A stretch of DNA of 64,000 bases, from contig JAQGAU010000011.1 of the NCBI GenBank assembly GCA_034698045.1, positions 1-64,000 of the forward strand, written 5' to 3'. The notes beneath the pieces are model-generated. The model was not told the origin of the DNA. It made no database searches and saw nothing but the letters and a program-made list of their open reading frames with translations. Each line of letters opens with the position of its first letter. The first letter of the stretch is position 1. This document shows, one piece after another, positions 24,530-36,691 of the stretch. The position numbers and the translations under genes were made by a program. This DNA is from Paramacrobiotus richtersi (taxonomy: Eukaryota; Tardigrada; Eutardigrada; Parachela; Macrobiotidae).

Positions 24530-25282
24530 GAAAATGCGTTGTTTATGATGGACGAGGGTTTACCAGTTAGAGAATAGCAACTTCACCCCGAAAATACTGC
24601 GTGATGAGCAAAATAAGGGAACAAACGGCGTAAAAATGCAAGCGTTCTGAAAAAATTACCGTTATATTCAAAGCGAAAAAGATGCCGCAAAGTTTTTAAA
24701 ACCATTATTAATTTTTGCGTAATTTTAACAAACTAGCTAGAACAATAATGATTCCTGGATAACAGCCATTGCACTACGACATTCACGTCCTATTTCCCAA
24801 GTTGACGCTTTTCACGATGTTCTCCGACTCCACTCTCCATTTCACAAAAAACGCGCGATTTTTCTGCAAATACCGCAAATCACCAATACCCGTACGGATT
24901 CTGTGAACCGTTACAAGGCTCTTTTATAGTTCCTGTACATGTGATTTGGCCCATACACAAACCAACAAGCATCTCTTCTGCTTTATTACAAACAGAACAT
25001 CTAACGTTCAGACATCGAGATTTTACCCCAAAGAGATTGTACACTGAGTAATTTACCTAATCAAAACAAAATTCCCTTTGTATAAGAAAGAAATTCTCCG
25101 TCCATTAACATTCACTTAACAAAACAACATCATGTCTTCCGACCAAAACACACTATAAAAAAGCCACAAAATATAAGTACAGTATAAATACAACCGATTC
25201 TTACACCAGAGATTTCTCTTCACAGGTAATCCAGAAAAAATACCGATTCTCCGTAGGAAAACTCACAACACTCGTCACCCGT
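24530..25282 (-). other. intergenic, convergent 3' ends
   Basis: TatD (plus) and the transporter (minus) end towards each other here. A minus-strand AATAAA (TTTATT at 24982-24987) could serve the transporter. Confidence 0.5.
24765..24778 (-). repeat. A-box-like motif copy 6
   Basis: The reverse strand reads CGTAGTGCAATGGC then TGT. It lies between the convergent TatD and transporter genes, so it is the only good copy not clearly inside an intron. Confidence 0.55.
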
Positions 25283-28200
25283 TTATGCCATGGCGTTTTC
25301 ACTTCTTTCGAACTCCGAATGACGATTATACAGTCCATTTTCCATGGACAATGTGCCGGTTCGGCGCGAGGCGATGGTGTCGCGCCAGTGCTTAATTGCG
25401 GCCAACAGCACCAGAATCCCCGAGATCACGGTGATGGCCCCGCCCAAAATGAACTTGGACCCGTCGGCTAACTTCGCTGCAACGGAGAACACCAACTTAC
25501 AGTATACAATCAGCAGGACTACTCGAAAATATAAAAAAAGCCAGAAAAGGTGCGCGTACTACAGTTTTCCACGATCCAGATTTTCGTCAGTTTACATATT
25601 TCTAGATCTGTTATCTAAGAATTCGGAAACTCTTCCTGATACATTTCCTTCTTGCATGTATTCTCTTAACCAGTACCTTATTTGTAAATACTTTATTTAA
25701 GTGTTTATCTCACCCAACTTCTCCCATTCTACTACAGTTATGTAGTGTTTAAAATCTACGATATCTTCCTTTTTTGACAAAGCAAATTGGCAGGATGTGA
25801 AAAATCAAACAAAAATGTGAAACTTTGGAAGTAACACGATCAAAATTAAATGACTTCATTAAATGATCAAAATATAATAATATTGTATATTTTCGATTTT
25901 ATTAGCCATGGCATTTTCCTTATTCCGATTCAAAGACAAGAAAGCAGTACAACAACAGAATACAAAAATTTTAGAACTGACGCCGTACTGTTAAATTGAA
26001 TGAATTCTATATAACGAAGCGCACCACTGACAGCCATCGTACTACGATGTAACGCGTTTTTTGACAGCAAGTACAACACATGTTTCTTTGACATACTTAT
26101 TCAGTCTACAAATACCATTCAATAACAAATTCCAAAAACGCAAGTTCTTTTACGCAAGGCAATACACACAAATGAATTGGATACAACCAGAAGAAATTAG
26201 CAAACTTACCTAGCGTAGGAGGTCCAATGAGACCGCCGATTCCTTGTGCAAAATTGGAATATCCCAGCGCTGGCGTCAGATTATCGAATCCAACCAATTC
26301 ACCCAAAACAGGAACCAAGTAGCATATCTGGAAACACAACACCCATTTAAATATCTCCGTTCTTTTCAGTTCCAAATTTAATTTCCTAGCAGACAAGCAG
26401 TCCCATTCCCTTTGTCCTGTTAATTCTTCATCTCTATTTTTCATCCCCTAATTTCTCATCTACTTCCGCAAGGGTTGAAGTTTTTTTGCAATGCACTGGT
26501 GACTGGAATAAATCCGTCTGATTCCGTCACATTCTATGTGAAGTGTAACGATAGTAAATGGAACAGCAATATCGGAAACAGATATAAAATACGATACAAA
26601 AAACACTTCCTCACGTCCACTTGTTAAAAAAATTTAAAAAGGGAATTATAACAAAGGAAAGTAAGTGAATTTCACTTTTTGCACCGCATCTTATTGGTGT
26701 TTCTAGACTGATGCCGATCAAGACGCAAGGGTTCCCAGAGTTCTCCAACAGCCAATGCACTACGATACCTCGCATTCCATAAACAACACAACTACTACTA
26801 TTAAACAACAATATCGAAAAAAGATAAAATATGATACAAAAAATACTTCGTTACGCCCACTTGTTAAAAAAAAGGGAATTATAACAAATGAATGAATTTC
26901 TTGTTTGTGCCGCATCTTATTAGTGTTTCTAGACTGATATCGATCAAGACTAGGTTTCCCTGAGCTCTTGAACAGCCGATGCACTACGACACCTCGCATT
27001 CCATAAACTACACAACCAGACCCTTTCTTGCGCGAGTAACTATAGAGTGCGCCTCATACAGTACAGAAACTCGAAATAACAAATACATAAAATAAAAAAA
27101 ATAAAATTTCTACCGAAGTCATAAATGCGGCATTCGTTCACATCGCACAATACACACATGACATCACCGCCGATGAGAAGTAGTTTACTAAGCGAAAGGA
27201 CATTATTATTATCATAGTTAATATTAAAAAGAGAGCACGCGCCTGACTAGAACAATGCTAGTAAGGCTATTCTAATTATTCGCAACGGTTGCACACACGT
27301 AAGTAAAAGTACACACACTGGGCAACTATAATGTTCACGTAACTATGTATACTAAATTTTTTTTTAAACGAAGTAATTCATGGTTTTTATTTAGCTGGGT
27401 TATTTTTCCATACGTATGCACGCACTCAGCTTTTGTTGTTCAGATTTTTGTTTCATAATTTGAAGAAACCATATACCGAAGCTACTACCATATACAAGTA
27501 CGTAATTCCAACACATTTACAATGGTAAAGAGCAAATTGTAAGATGCAGAATAAAAGCAGCATAACATTTTTTATTGTAAAAATTTATATTATCATTATA
27601 TTATCATTTTACATACATAAGTAACTACAACCAGCAGAGAAGTATGTCAAAATACAAACACATTTCAAAATGGGCAACAAATAAATGTACTTTACGTTAC
27701 AAAACAGATATTCCGAGACCGCACATACCACTACAAGAATTCCTAAAATCAATATCGTTGTACAATCTGCACTGGACCAGCAACTCACCATAATCCCGAA
27801 ACTCCCTCCCAAGAACGACGCAATCGTCGCCAATCCCCCGACATCCGACCCGGCCGGCAGCAACATCTCAAACATCCCCATCAAAATCGCCATAATCACG
27901 TACATCTTCATGGGACTGACGCACCGTTCAATAGGGATCGAAGCCACCCTCCCGACCGTATTGGCCACGCCCACGATGATCACCACCAGATTGGCCGACT
28001 CGGACAACAATCCCTTGTAGTCGATCAGATAGCTTTGCAGGAGGATGAAGACAATGGTCAGCCCGACGTTCCACAGCATAACATGCGCGAGAAAGAGGAG
28101 AAACTTGGCGGATTTGAGTACGTGGGTGGCCATCAGTTCCCTGAGGGTCGGGAGGCGGACGGAGGGGTCGCGGGGACGGGGGCGCATACACAGGCCCAGG

Positions 28201-31200
28201 AGGATCAGATTGAGAAAGATACCGGACGCGATCAGCATGACATCCCGCCAACCTGGCGAAAAAATGGTACGTCAACGGCATTTATCGAACTCACAAAGAT
28301 TCTCAACGAAAATGGAAGGAACAAGTGCATCAAAACGACCAAAATATTATTCTCTGTTATATTAACATTATTTTAATGATATTTACATTTTTATACCATA
28401 AAACGGTCCACTCGCAATACAAAATTAAATTTAGTGTTAATTAATCAAAATTAAATGAAGCCATAATTTTAGAAGAATGCTTTCTACACAATTGTCTTGT
28501 GCTATCAGAGTATCGGATTTTAGCGGATTATTGGTTATAAAGCAACAAAAATATAAAAAAAGGCACCAATCTGAGCAATCACTGTTGTTGTTGGCATAAG
28601 CAATAACGAATGGGCAGTTACATGCCATTACACCACCTTCTGTTGCCTGCTGCCGAAGCGGCTCTCGTTGTGGAAGCATTAGCAAGACATGATGTACGCG
28701 TTCATTTTCCGAAAACGCTGCCAGAACCTTTAGAATCCCGGCTAATTCAAAATTTCGAATAAATTCACAAAAATTACTAGCGAAAGTCACAGGCATTAAC
28801 GTTTATTATGATAATCTACATAGAACTATTTCCATAATAACATACCCTCCCTGTTCATTTCCATAAGCATACAAAAGAAATAATAATCAGAAAAAAAGCT
28901 ACATAATAATGCCAAAAAAGACACATATTTCCATCAATTATCCGGAAATGTCTAGCCAACCAACGATACATTTTGAACAAAAAACTATCTCTTACCGGCA
29001 TAATGGTCAATGCAGTGCTGGAATATATAGCCAAACAAGAAGAGGCCCACTCCACCGCCGATCGCCACCACAATGGACGCCAGCCGCATGTACTGCTTGA
29101 AGTAGTCGCCCAGAATGGCGAAGCTCGCCAGGAAGGCAATTCCCATACCGGAACCTGAAAGGAAACGATGCATGTCAAGTTGTCAGCCCCAAGGCTTTTT
29201 CAATCACAAATGTCGATCATTCCGTCGATTATGTATTAATCATTTCATCAGTAGATCAGAAAAACACGGTTCGAGTAAACTGATAAAATACTTTGCAAAA
29301 TAACGCGCACGCACTTATAATTGTTAATAATCAGCAAAAATCGTAGTACAATGGCTATTATCCTCCAATGTCTCGATGAAACCCTAAGCAAACGATCGCA
29401 GCAAACTGAATACCATCATATTGTGATTATAGTTTAAAGCTAACTTTCGCATACAATTCTGTAAATTTTTGCTTCGAATTCAAAAGACCCGTCAGCAAAT
29501 CATTTCAGTATAAAACGTGGTATTTTATTTTCATTCTGTTCAATTTTTATTTAATTAGTTTTTCATCTGCAAATTTTAAAATAAAACAACTGAACCCAAA
29601 ACAAAGAAAAACGGCATAAAAACTGAACTTTAATACTAGCGGACTTACCAACAAGCAATCCATAACTGATGTAAAGATAATACACATCGGTGGCGAAGCG
29701 TGATGTGAGAAAGCCAAGAAAGGACAAAATACCGGAGATTATCATGGCGTACATCGTGCCAACACGCGATATGAGCAGGCTGGCCAAGGGACCTGTCAAA
29801 ACCCATAAAGGCCAAAGCCATCATACTGCGTCAATATGTCATAAACGCAATACTTTCTTGACGTTTAATTTTGTAGGCCCTTTTACGCGGAAATGGGTTA
29901 CTCACCGAATAACGATAAAAAATGTATATCATGAGAGAACCATGGCAGTTGGCATATGTAGAAAAATTATCAAATTTTGGCACACTTAGTAGGAATATTT
30001 TGATGTGTAAGCTGCGTTCGCGAGACTTTGGCATTTGCCACTACACTACGTTATTCATCAGTAACTATACGCAATGCCGCATGTGCATTTCCAAAATGCC
30101 ATTCTGTTAATTTATACGAAGTTTAAAAAAAATGCATCAGCCTAATGCTACGTAGAATTTGTGGAAAACAGTAAAAGACCAATTACTCGACTAATTCTGC
30201 AAAATTTTTTATTGTTTACAGTCGTCTCTATAAAGCAATACAATACAACGAAAACTGAAATTATCGGTGCATACGAAGATTTTACAGAATGATTTACAAA
30301 CAAATCCTCGATGTTTCAAATATTTACACAAAAACTTTCTGCAATCTTTTCGCTAAAAAGAAATAAAAGCAATTAACCTCGGCAATCCAAACAGTGTTAT
30401 CAATCTATCAATGCTACCATTGTAAACGCTAATCGCTAAATAAACACGCCTTTCATGTCTGTCGCTTTTTACTGTCAATTCGCTGATAGCATTCGGCAAC
30501 ATGATCCACTATTTACCTGCTGTTTATAAAATGACTGTACAATATTCAATTGTAAAACAAACACAATTCTGGTCAAATTTAAAAAAAGAAATAAATCTTT
30601 TTGGTTTATTCTGTCATGGAGATCAATATCACATGAAGAATTCTGCAAGTAAAAAAAACTGAACAAACATCTAATTTTAATAACATTATAACACATGCTT
30701 TCGGCTTCTCGAGACATTTAAAAAAATTAAATTAAAATTAAATAAAAAAATTAAATAAAAATTAACGGACTCCCGAACTCAAGAATTTAATGCTAGTTAA
30801 ATAAACGAAGACATTCCGAAAGTGTTTACCGCTTTGAATTACTCTATTTTAATTTATTTTCCTTCAGCCCATTTTCTATTTATCTCTTCGTTTTTCAAAC
30901 TACACATCGCGATTCCTCCACTCACCAATTAGGAACATCACCCCATAGGAAATGGCCCCCACCCAGGCCACATCACTGGCATCCCGTCCATCGGCCTCAA
31001 ACTCCTTGAGAATGGGATCCATAAACACATTGAAATTCAACTCCACCCCAAACACCAGCACATTCGTCAGGAAACCGGCCGCCAACACCAGCCACGCGCG
31101 TCCCGAATCATAATCCCTCTCCACCACTTTCTTCGGCTGCACTTCCCCGATGGGTCGGGATGTGTACGGATGGGGGACCTCATCGTCATCCGGGTACAGC

Positions 31201-31250
31201 TCATCCGGGGGATTGTGGGGGACGACGATGATGGGCTTGGTGGACGACAT
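25283..31250 (-). CDS. monocarboxylate-transporter-like MFS protein (SLC16 family)
   Basis: Plasma-membrane solute carrier. SLC16 members move lactate, pyruvate, aromatic amino acids or thyroid hormone, and the substrate cannot be set from sequence. Six exons: 30926-31250, 29649-29792, 28996-29154, 27789-28252, 26210-26327, 25283-25476; 1404 bp, 467 residues, all phases agree. A 47-residue cytosolic N terminus is rich in Pro, Asp and Glu and leads into RDYDSGRAWLVLAAGFL, the SLC16 helix 1 signature region. Further marks are PLASLLISRVGTMYAMIISG, GDYFKQYMRLASIVVAIGGG, GGWRDVMLIASGIFLN (family YGWR), LADGS-like GSFGIMICYLVP and YSNFAQGIGGLIGPPTLA. Around twelve hydrophobic helices can be counted, with a short cytosolic tail (ERSENAMA). 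It is divergent from LYRM7 with 554 bp between the starts. Confidence 0.92.
26033..26046 (-). repeat. A-box-like intronic motif copy 7
   Basis: The reverse strand reads CGTAGTACGATGGC then TGTC, in transporter intron 5, sense to that gene. Confidence 0.55.
26751..26764 (-). repeat. A-box-like intronic motif copy 8
   Basis: The reverse strand reads CGTAGTGCATTGGC then TGTT, in the first unit of the intron 4 duplication. Confidence 0.6.
26975..26988 (-). repeat. A-box-like intronic motif copy 9
   Basis: The reverse strand reads CGTAGTGCATCGGC then TGTT, in the second unit of the intron 4 duplication. It shares ancestry with copy 8. Confidence 0.6.
29342..29355 (+). repeat. A-box-like intronic motif copy 10
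   Basis: CGTAGTACAATGGC then TATTA, in transporter intron 2, antisense to that gene. Confidence 0.6.
30037..30050 (-). repeat. A-box-like intronic motif copy 11
   Basis: The reverse strand reads CGTAGTGTAGTGGC then AAAT, in transporter intron 1, sense to that gene. Confidence 0.65.
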
Positions 31251-31804
31251 TTCGCGAGACTGTTTGCGGCTGGATTATCGCCAATATCCGTGTTGTTATC
31301 GTTTCCGGCGAATCAGGAAATTGTGGATTATGGTGCGATTAGGTTGTAAATGAGGGAAACCACATATTAGGACACGCAGGATCACGGTTCGCTACAGTGT
31401 TCATGGAATGCGGGAAAGAGGGACTCGGGCACTTACTGACTCCGCAGGATATCGATGAACAAGAAAAATGCAGGTGTCAGGTGTGCCGTTGACAGCCAAT
31501 GACAGACAGGTTGTTTGCTAATGATAGCGTAAATGCGGCTGCCGCAATTTGGCAAACCGTTTGATACAAATATAGCTCATACAACTGTTGCTTCCGGTCT
31601 ACCAGTATCTGGTGCGGTTGCCACTTGCGTCTGGCATTTCCCGGAGTCCATGTCTACGGGATGAAGTTCACGTAACTGCGTTCATTCTTCGATAAAATCA
31701 AATATCAAAAATTATCAAAAAATGCTGCCTGAAAATTTTTTTAAAATCCACGGATTCCGACTGTGATTTATGATTTATTTTGTGGATTTTAAGGCGTTGG
31801 TTGA
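31251..31804. promoter_or_regulatory. divergent promoter region between transporter and LYRM7-like gene
   Basis: The 554 bp between two divergent starts must hold both core promoters or a shared one. No TATA box stands out. The half next to the transporter is GC-richer than its surroundings, typical of a housekeeping-type promoter. Confidence 0.5.
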
Positions 31805-32209
31805 ATGGTTTCAAGTTTAATTGACTTTTTTCGTTGTATCCGGCCGCTGTCGTTAGAACCGCCCGAGCAAATGTCCCTCCGTCGTCAAGTCCTGGCCGTC
31901 TATCGTCGTCTCCTCCGGACCGCTGATTCCGTGTTTGGCGAGGACCATTACGCCCGTACCCAGGCCAAAGAGGCCATCAAGAACGGCATCCGTGAGCACC
32001 GTCACGAAGCCGATTTGGACAAGATCCGCGAGCACATCAAGCTGGGCATCGAAGTCGACAAGGTGCTCCGCTTCCAGGTCCTCCAGGGACGACTGAACGA
32101 GGCGGGCAACTATCAGCTGCGGTTCCCGGAGGGTTTCGAAGGGATCGAAGGCACGAGCGGGACGACGACGGCGCAGCTGTTGAAGAAAAATCCAACGGCC
32201 AAGGCATGA
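31805..32209 (+). CDS. LYRM7: LYRM7/MZM1-like complex III assembly factor
   Basis: Single-exon LYR-motif protein of 134 residues. LYRM7/MZM1 is a mitochondrial-matrix chaperone that holds the Rieske iron-sulfur protein UQCRFS1 before it enters complex III. Visible marks: the LYR-type helix VLAVYRRLLRTADSVF and the segment LGIEVDKVLRFQVLQGRLNE, which matches the LYRM7 GSDVE..LR..VIQG region. Known LYRM7 proteins start just before this helix, so Met23 (MSLRRQ, ATG at 31871) is an alternative start. The first 22 residues are hydrophobic with two Arg and could be a presequence. The C-terminal Thr-rich tail is longer than usual. The stop overlaps the WRAP53 start in ATGA (32206-32209), suggesting one dicistronic mRNA. 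Confidence 0.85.
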   Translation: MVSSLIDFFRCIRPLSLEPPEQMSLRRQVLAVYRRLLRTADSVFGEDHYARTQAKEAIKNGIREHRHEADLDKIREHIKLGIEVDKVLRFQVLQGRLNEAGNYQLRFPEGFEGIEGTSGTTTAQLLKKNPTAKA

Positions 32210-35200
32210 GTGCGTTGGAGGCGACCGCGAATCCGTCGGCTGCGCTGTATGATTTCTCGCGTTCGCCCTATCTCACCCATGTGGCTGATGAATATTCGCA
32301 GGGGAAATGTGTGAATAATTTTCTGAAAGGCTGCAAATGGTAAGTGATATTGCTGTTTAATAGCAGATTTTCGAGATGGCGTAGTTTTTCGAAAATCAAA
32401 GCTGTTATCTCAAAAAAGCTGTAATAAAATTATAAAGGCACTTCTGAGTCGTAAAGGATTGAGAACACAAATATTTATGATGTCCGCTTAAATTAAACAG
32501 TTTAAAATTTTAAGTTATGAATCGTGCCTGTTTTTTGTAGTTTTGATTTTTTGAAGATGTGCTCTGAATAATGCCTCTTTTCCTGAGGCAGTTTCGACAT
32601 AGTATTTTCTTCGCCCTTCCTTTCTAATTTTAAATGCTTTGCCTTTTTTTTAAAACAAACTTTAGCAGAGCACTACTGCGAAAACTTCTGCGGCTTTGCT
32701 GCTGTGGTATTGTGCGTATATAAGAATTGGATATTTTGCATAGCTGTGTTGTTACATACCGTTGTAGGTCCGCTGTTTTTGCCTCTTTCAAAAATGTAAG
32801 AAAATCTGTTTTTTTGCATTTGAAAATTTTGCTATATTTTAAAATTTTTCTGGCCTATTATTAGCTGAATAAACGTCGAGTCTGGTTTCAGTTGACTTGC
32901 ATAAACAAACTGGATTACTGGAATAAAGCACATGCTGCGTACCTGTAGCTCCAGTGAATGCAGCAAAACCGTAGCACAGTGGCATTTGTCCGGGGCGATA
33001 AAACTAGTGATCCATTTCTAAGTGAAATTGTAAAAGTTTTCGCACAAAATTAGTGTTTTCTTTTTGTCGATTGAACAACCGTATGCACAATTTTACTTTT
33101 ACAGACAACGGTGAAATTTATGAAACTGTAATTACTACATAATGCTTTATGTATTTGAGGTGGTTTTCGATATTAACGCCCTTTTAAACTGAATTAATTC
33201 ATTTTCAAACTGTTGCTTTCTGGTTATTTGTTAGAAAACGACAGGATTCGTTGAATTACTGTTTTGTTTTGCTGATAAAATTGATTTTAGCAGAAGAATG
33301 GTTGCCTGACGTGCTGTGGTACACTAATGAGCACCTGTTATCAGAGCGCTGAAATCTGAAATTAATTAATTAATAAATTAATTAATTAATAATGAAATTA
33401 ATTTCATTCTCTTGCAGGGCTCCCGACGGTTCCTGTGTGCTAACCAACTCCTCCGACTCTACCCTGCGTATTTTCAACGCTCCCGACTTGAGCAGCCTCC
33501 CCGCCGAACCCCAGACATGGCCGTCGGCGCTGTGTGTGCGTGAAGTGGATTTAGTGTATGATTATTGCTGGTACTCCAAGATGAGTTCCTTACAGCCGGA
33601 AACGGCGTGTTTTATAACCACGGCCAGGACCGCTCCCATCCATCTGTGGGACGCCTTTACCGGGGCGCTGCGCGCCAGCTATACTGGGAAAGATCACGCG
33701 GATGCGGTCACGGCGGCGCACAGTGTCGCCGTAGATCCCGGTGGGGAAGTGATTTATGCGGGATATAAGAATACGCTTAGAGCGTTCGATATTGCTTGCC
33801 CAGGTAGGAAGTTGTGTACTCTTATGCCATAGTTTTGAGATTTGGTTAAATTTCAGTTTTATCGAGTTTATTATGTACTTCGTCTAATCAGGAATGGAAA
33901 AGTACGATGTAGTACACAGTAGCTGTGACATACCTTTTGTTATAATTATAGTAAAAACTGTAGTTTGAATCGCTCGTTAGAAAGTTTATTTTTATTCTAA
34001 ATATAGTAAAAATTGTTTTCTGAATCGCTCGTTAGAAAGTTAAGTTTTCTTCTAAATATAGTAAAAATTTTATTCTGAATCGCTCGTTAGAAAGTTCGTT
34101 TTTATTCTAAATGTAGTAAAAATTGTCGTCTGAATCGCTCGTTAGAAAGTTCATTTTTATTCTAAATATAGTAAAAATTGTCGTCTGAATCGGTCGTTAG
34201 AAAGTTCGTTTTTATTCTAAATAATATAGTAAAAATTGTCGTCTGAATCGCTCATTAAAAAGTTCATTTTTATTCTAAATATAGTAAAAATTGTCGTCTG
34301 AATCGGTCGTTAGAAAGTTCAGTTTTATTCTAAATAATTTAGTACAAATTGTCGTCTGAATCGGTCGTTAGAAAGTTCAGTTTTATTCTAAATAATTTAG
34401 TACAAATTGTCGTCTGAATCGCTCGTTAGAAAGTTGAGTTTTATTCTAAATATAGTAGTGAAAATTCTAGCCTGAATCGCTCGTTAGAAAGTTCATTTTT
34501 ATATAGCAAGTATAGCCTTTGTTTGATAGCGCCAGAACAAGCTAGTTCTGGCATATGTATATTGAGCGTCGTCGTAGTGAAGTGGCATTGAACACGATAT
34601 CGATTGATCCGTCATGCCGTTCAACAGTTCATTTGCGTATGAGTCTGTGGATTTTCATAGGAATTTTCTGTCTATCATTTCTGGTTTAGATTTTTGTACG
34701 AATTGGTTTAAAAATATCCTTGCGTCGATTCTCAGTTAATGTGAAGCTTGACGTTTAATGAAGGTTTTTGAATTTGAGTTTTCTTTAAATGGGATTTGAA
34801 TTAGCCGTGTGGATCGGTTTTTGCAGGCGATCAGTGCACAACCATCAATCTAAGCTCCAAAAACGGCCAACAGGGCGGGATAATCTCCAGCATCGCCTTC
34901 GACCCAAGCGGGGTCGATCTTCTCGCCCTGGGTTCATACAACCGGACCATCGGCATCTACACCCCCGAATGCGAAGTCATGAGCCTCCTCAACGCCCACA
35001 CGGGCGGTATCACCCAACTAACCTTCTCCCCCGATGGAAGACGCCTGTACAGCGGTGCCCGGATGGATCCTTGTATCTTCTGCTGGGATCTCCGCGTAGG
35101 AAAGGTGTTGAAAGAGTTCCGACGGGATGTGGATACCAATCAACGAATCGGATTTGATATCGATCCGAAGGGGATGTTTCTGGTGTCGGGGATGCAGAAT

Positions 35201-35428
35201 GGTGTCCTGGGGGTGTGGGATTTGCAGAATGAGGATAAGGCGGGTGGATGGAGGTTTCAGGTGCATGGGGATATGGTTAACGGGGTCAGTTATCATCCGG
35301 TATGGCCGGTGATGGTTACTGCGTCCGGACAGCGGCATTGTGATCAGTTGGTGGATGAGGATGGGGAGGTGGAGGGGACGGGGTGTGGGGATGGGGAGAA
35401 TGAGTTGAAGTTGTGGTATGTCGGGTGA
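32206..35428 (+). CDS. WRAP53: WRAP53/TCAB1-like WD40 protein
   Basis: WRAP53 (TCAB1) binds CAB boxes of scaRNAs and telomerase RNA and guides them to Cajal bodies. Three exons, 32206-32339, 33418-33803 and 34827-35428, give 373 residues, shorter than human mainly through a reduced N terminus. Near the start SPYLTHVADEYSQG precedes [20 protein letters not shown], the usual opening blade of this family. Later blades include DLVYDYCWY, ISSIAFDPSGVDLLALGSY, SLLNAHTGGITQLTFSPDGR, LYSGARMDPCIFCWDLR and NQRIGFDIDPKGMFLVSG. The Gly/Glu-rich end before the last blade resembles human WRAP53. The start ATG shares ATGA with the LYRM7-like stop, and the two frames differ. AATAAA lies at 35524. Intron 2 holds a minisatellite. 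Confidence 0.92.
32970..32983 (+). repeat. A-box-like intronic motif copy 12
   Basis: CGTAGCACAGTGGC then ATTTG, in WRAP53 intron 1, sense orientation. Confidence 0.55.
33904..33926 (+). repeat. A-box-like intronic motif, weaker copy
   Basis: ACGATGTAGTACACAGTAGC then TGT, just upstream of the minisatellite in WRAP53 intron 2. It matches the consensus with several changes. Confidence 0.4.
33951..34503. repeat. minisatellite in WRAP53 intron 2
   Basis: About ten head-to-tail units of 55-60 bp share TCTGAATCGCTCGTTAGAAA followed by GTTCATTTTTATTCTAAATA. Units differ by a few bases and by a small insertion (AAATAATATAG or AAATAATTTAG) in some. Confidence 0.9.
34573..34586 (+). repeat. A-box-like intronic motif copy 13
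   Basis: CGTAGTGAAGTGGC then ATTG, in WRAP53 intron 2 downstream of the minisatellite, sense orientation. About 20 bases further on GATTGATCC is loosely B-box-like. Confidence 0.55.
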
Positions 35429-35529
35429 TTGTGTGAGTTTGGAGGTTTTGATGTGGATGTGTGTTTATTGAGTTTGTACATTTGATTGAGGGAGTTTTTT
35501 ACTGCCTGTGTGGAGTGATACGAAATAAA

Positions 35530-36431
35530 CTGGAGTGGTGCTTTCCACTGCTAATCTGGCATAGTGCGCTTGTTGTCGCCAGTTCTTTCGTCAGAGTGCA
35601 TGGCTTCTGGGTGTTGTACATGAATCACTGAAAACGTCATCAAGAAAACTGAGCATGTAATTCAGCCGTCAACAAAAAAAATTAAATACTGATATGTTCG
35701 AAAGAGAAAAGGATGGGGTGTGACGAGAAAGGCTAACCAGATTCGGGTTGAATAGAAGAATTTGCAAAGCACGGTGTATACGCTACTACTGTCCTCATTA
35801 CTGCCAGAAATATAGACAAACAAACGGAATACACGGTTTCAAAAAATAATTCGAAAGACTGTCGTACCTAGCGAAGCGGTCCACAAAACCATGATTGCAT
35901 AAGAACGTGCGAACTGCGAGCGTAGAGTACGTTCTGTACAGGCAAGGCAGATGACCATACCATGGTCATGGTCAGCAAGTCTCATCTACCTTGGTACAGG
36001 TATAATAATAATGGTTGGTTTATTGTCTTTCCGCAACGGGACAACGTCCCCTCTGGGCGTCAGACATAATTCGGCATATTACAAACAACAATCATGAAGT
36101 GCAAATTGCTACAGTTCAAGAAAAAGAGAACAGGTAAACAGGCATTATTGAAGCGACGGAGATCAAAGGAACAGAAACGGAGAAAAAGTAGTCTGAAAAC
36201 AAGAGCCTTAGAGCAGCACAGAAAATCAAGAAATTAGGCACAGAAAATCAAGAAATTAGAGTTTATTTAGAGTATGTCAGAGTTTAATCAGGGCATATAC
36301 CGGAAGTACAAAAAAGTTCGCTTAAATAATCGGCGATGGGGACACTGGGCAGACCGGCGCGTTTGATTGATAACTGCATATCGAATCAATAAGCTGACCG
36401 TGCACTACGATATTAACTGCTAATGTTGGGT
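35530..36431. other. intergenic, no gene seen
   Basis: Holds a 22 bp direct duplication near 36215-36258 (GCACAGAAAATCAAGAAATT twice) and a segment near 36010-36065 (GTTGTCCCGTTGCGG on the reverse strand) that may be a decayed retroposon tail. A weaker A-box-like motif lies at 36393-36409 on the reverse strand. Confidence 0.5.
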
Positions 36432-36691
36432 TTCGCCATTGGTAACAACAACCGCCGTGACTGCATGCAAGAATGATTATATAAAAATGACCTGCACAAG
36501 GTCTAAAACACGTTCAGCTGTAAGTATTCGCAAAGCTTGTTGGCCGAAAAAGATGATCACGATGTTTTTTGACGACTTTACCATATGATTTCTCCCATGA
36601 TTGAACCATACTAGGATTGTTTCTCGGGAATCGGGATCGAGTTTGAAGCGATCGTTAAGTTAAACTGTCATAAGTAACTCGAACAAAATCG
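36432..36691 (-). repeat. left arm of a perfect 260 bp inverted repeat
   Basis: Base for base the reverse complement of 37691-37950; I found no mismatch on reading both arms. It therefore carries a second, inverted copy of the GPCR promoter, TATA box and first codons. Read leftward, the copied start runs into unrelated sequence and stops after eight or nine codons (MAKPNISS). Confidence 0.95.

Larger units (their letters stand above)
26562..27018. repeat. tandem direct duplication in transporter intron 4
   Basis: Two units (26562-26792 and 26804-27018) share GATACAAAAAA, AAAGGGAATTATAACAAA, GTTTCTAGACTGAT and CCTCGCATTCCATAAAC in the same order, at roughly 85 percent identity by eye. Each unit ends with one A-box-like motif. 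Confidence 0.8.

Noticed and set aside
27685-28376. Several long plus-strand ORFs
   Set aside because: They are antisense shadows of the GC-rich 464 bp exon of the SLC16-like transporter.
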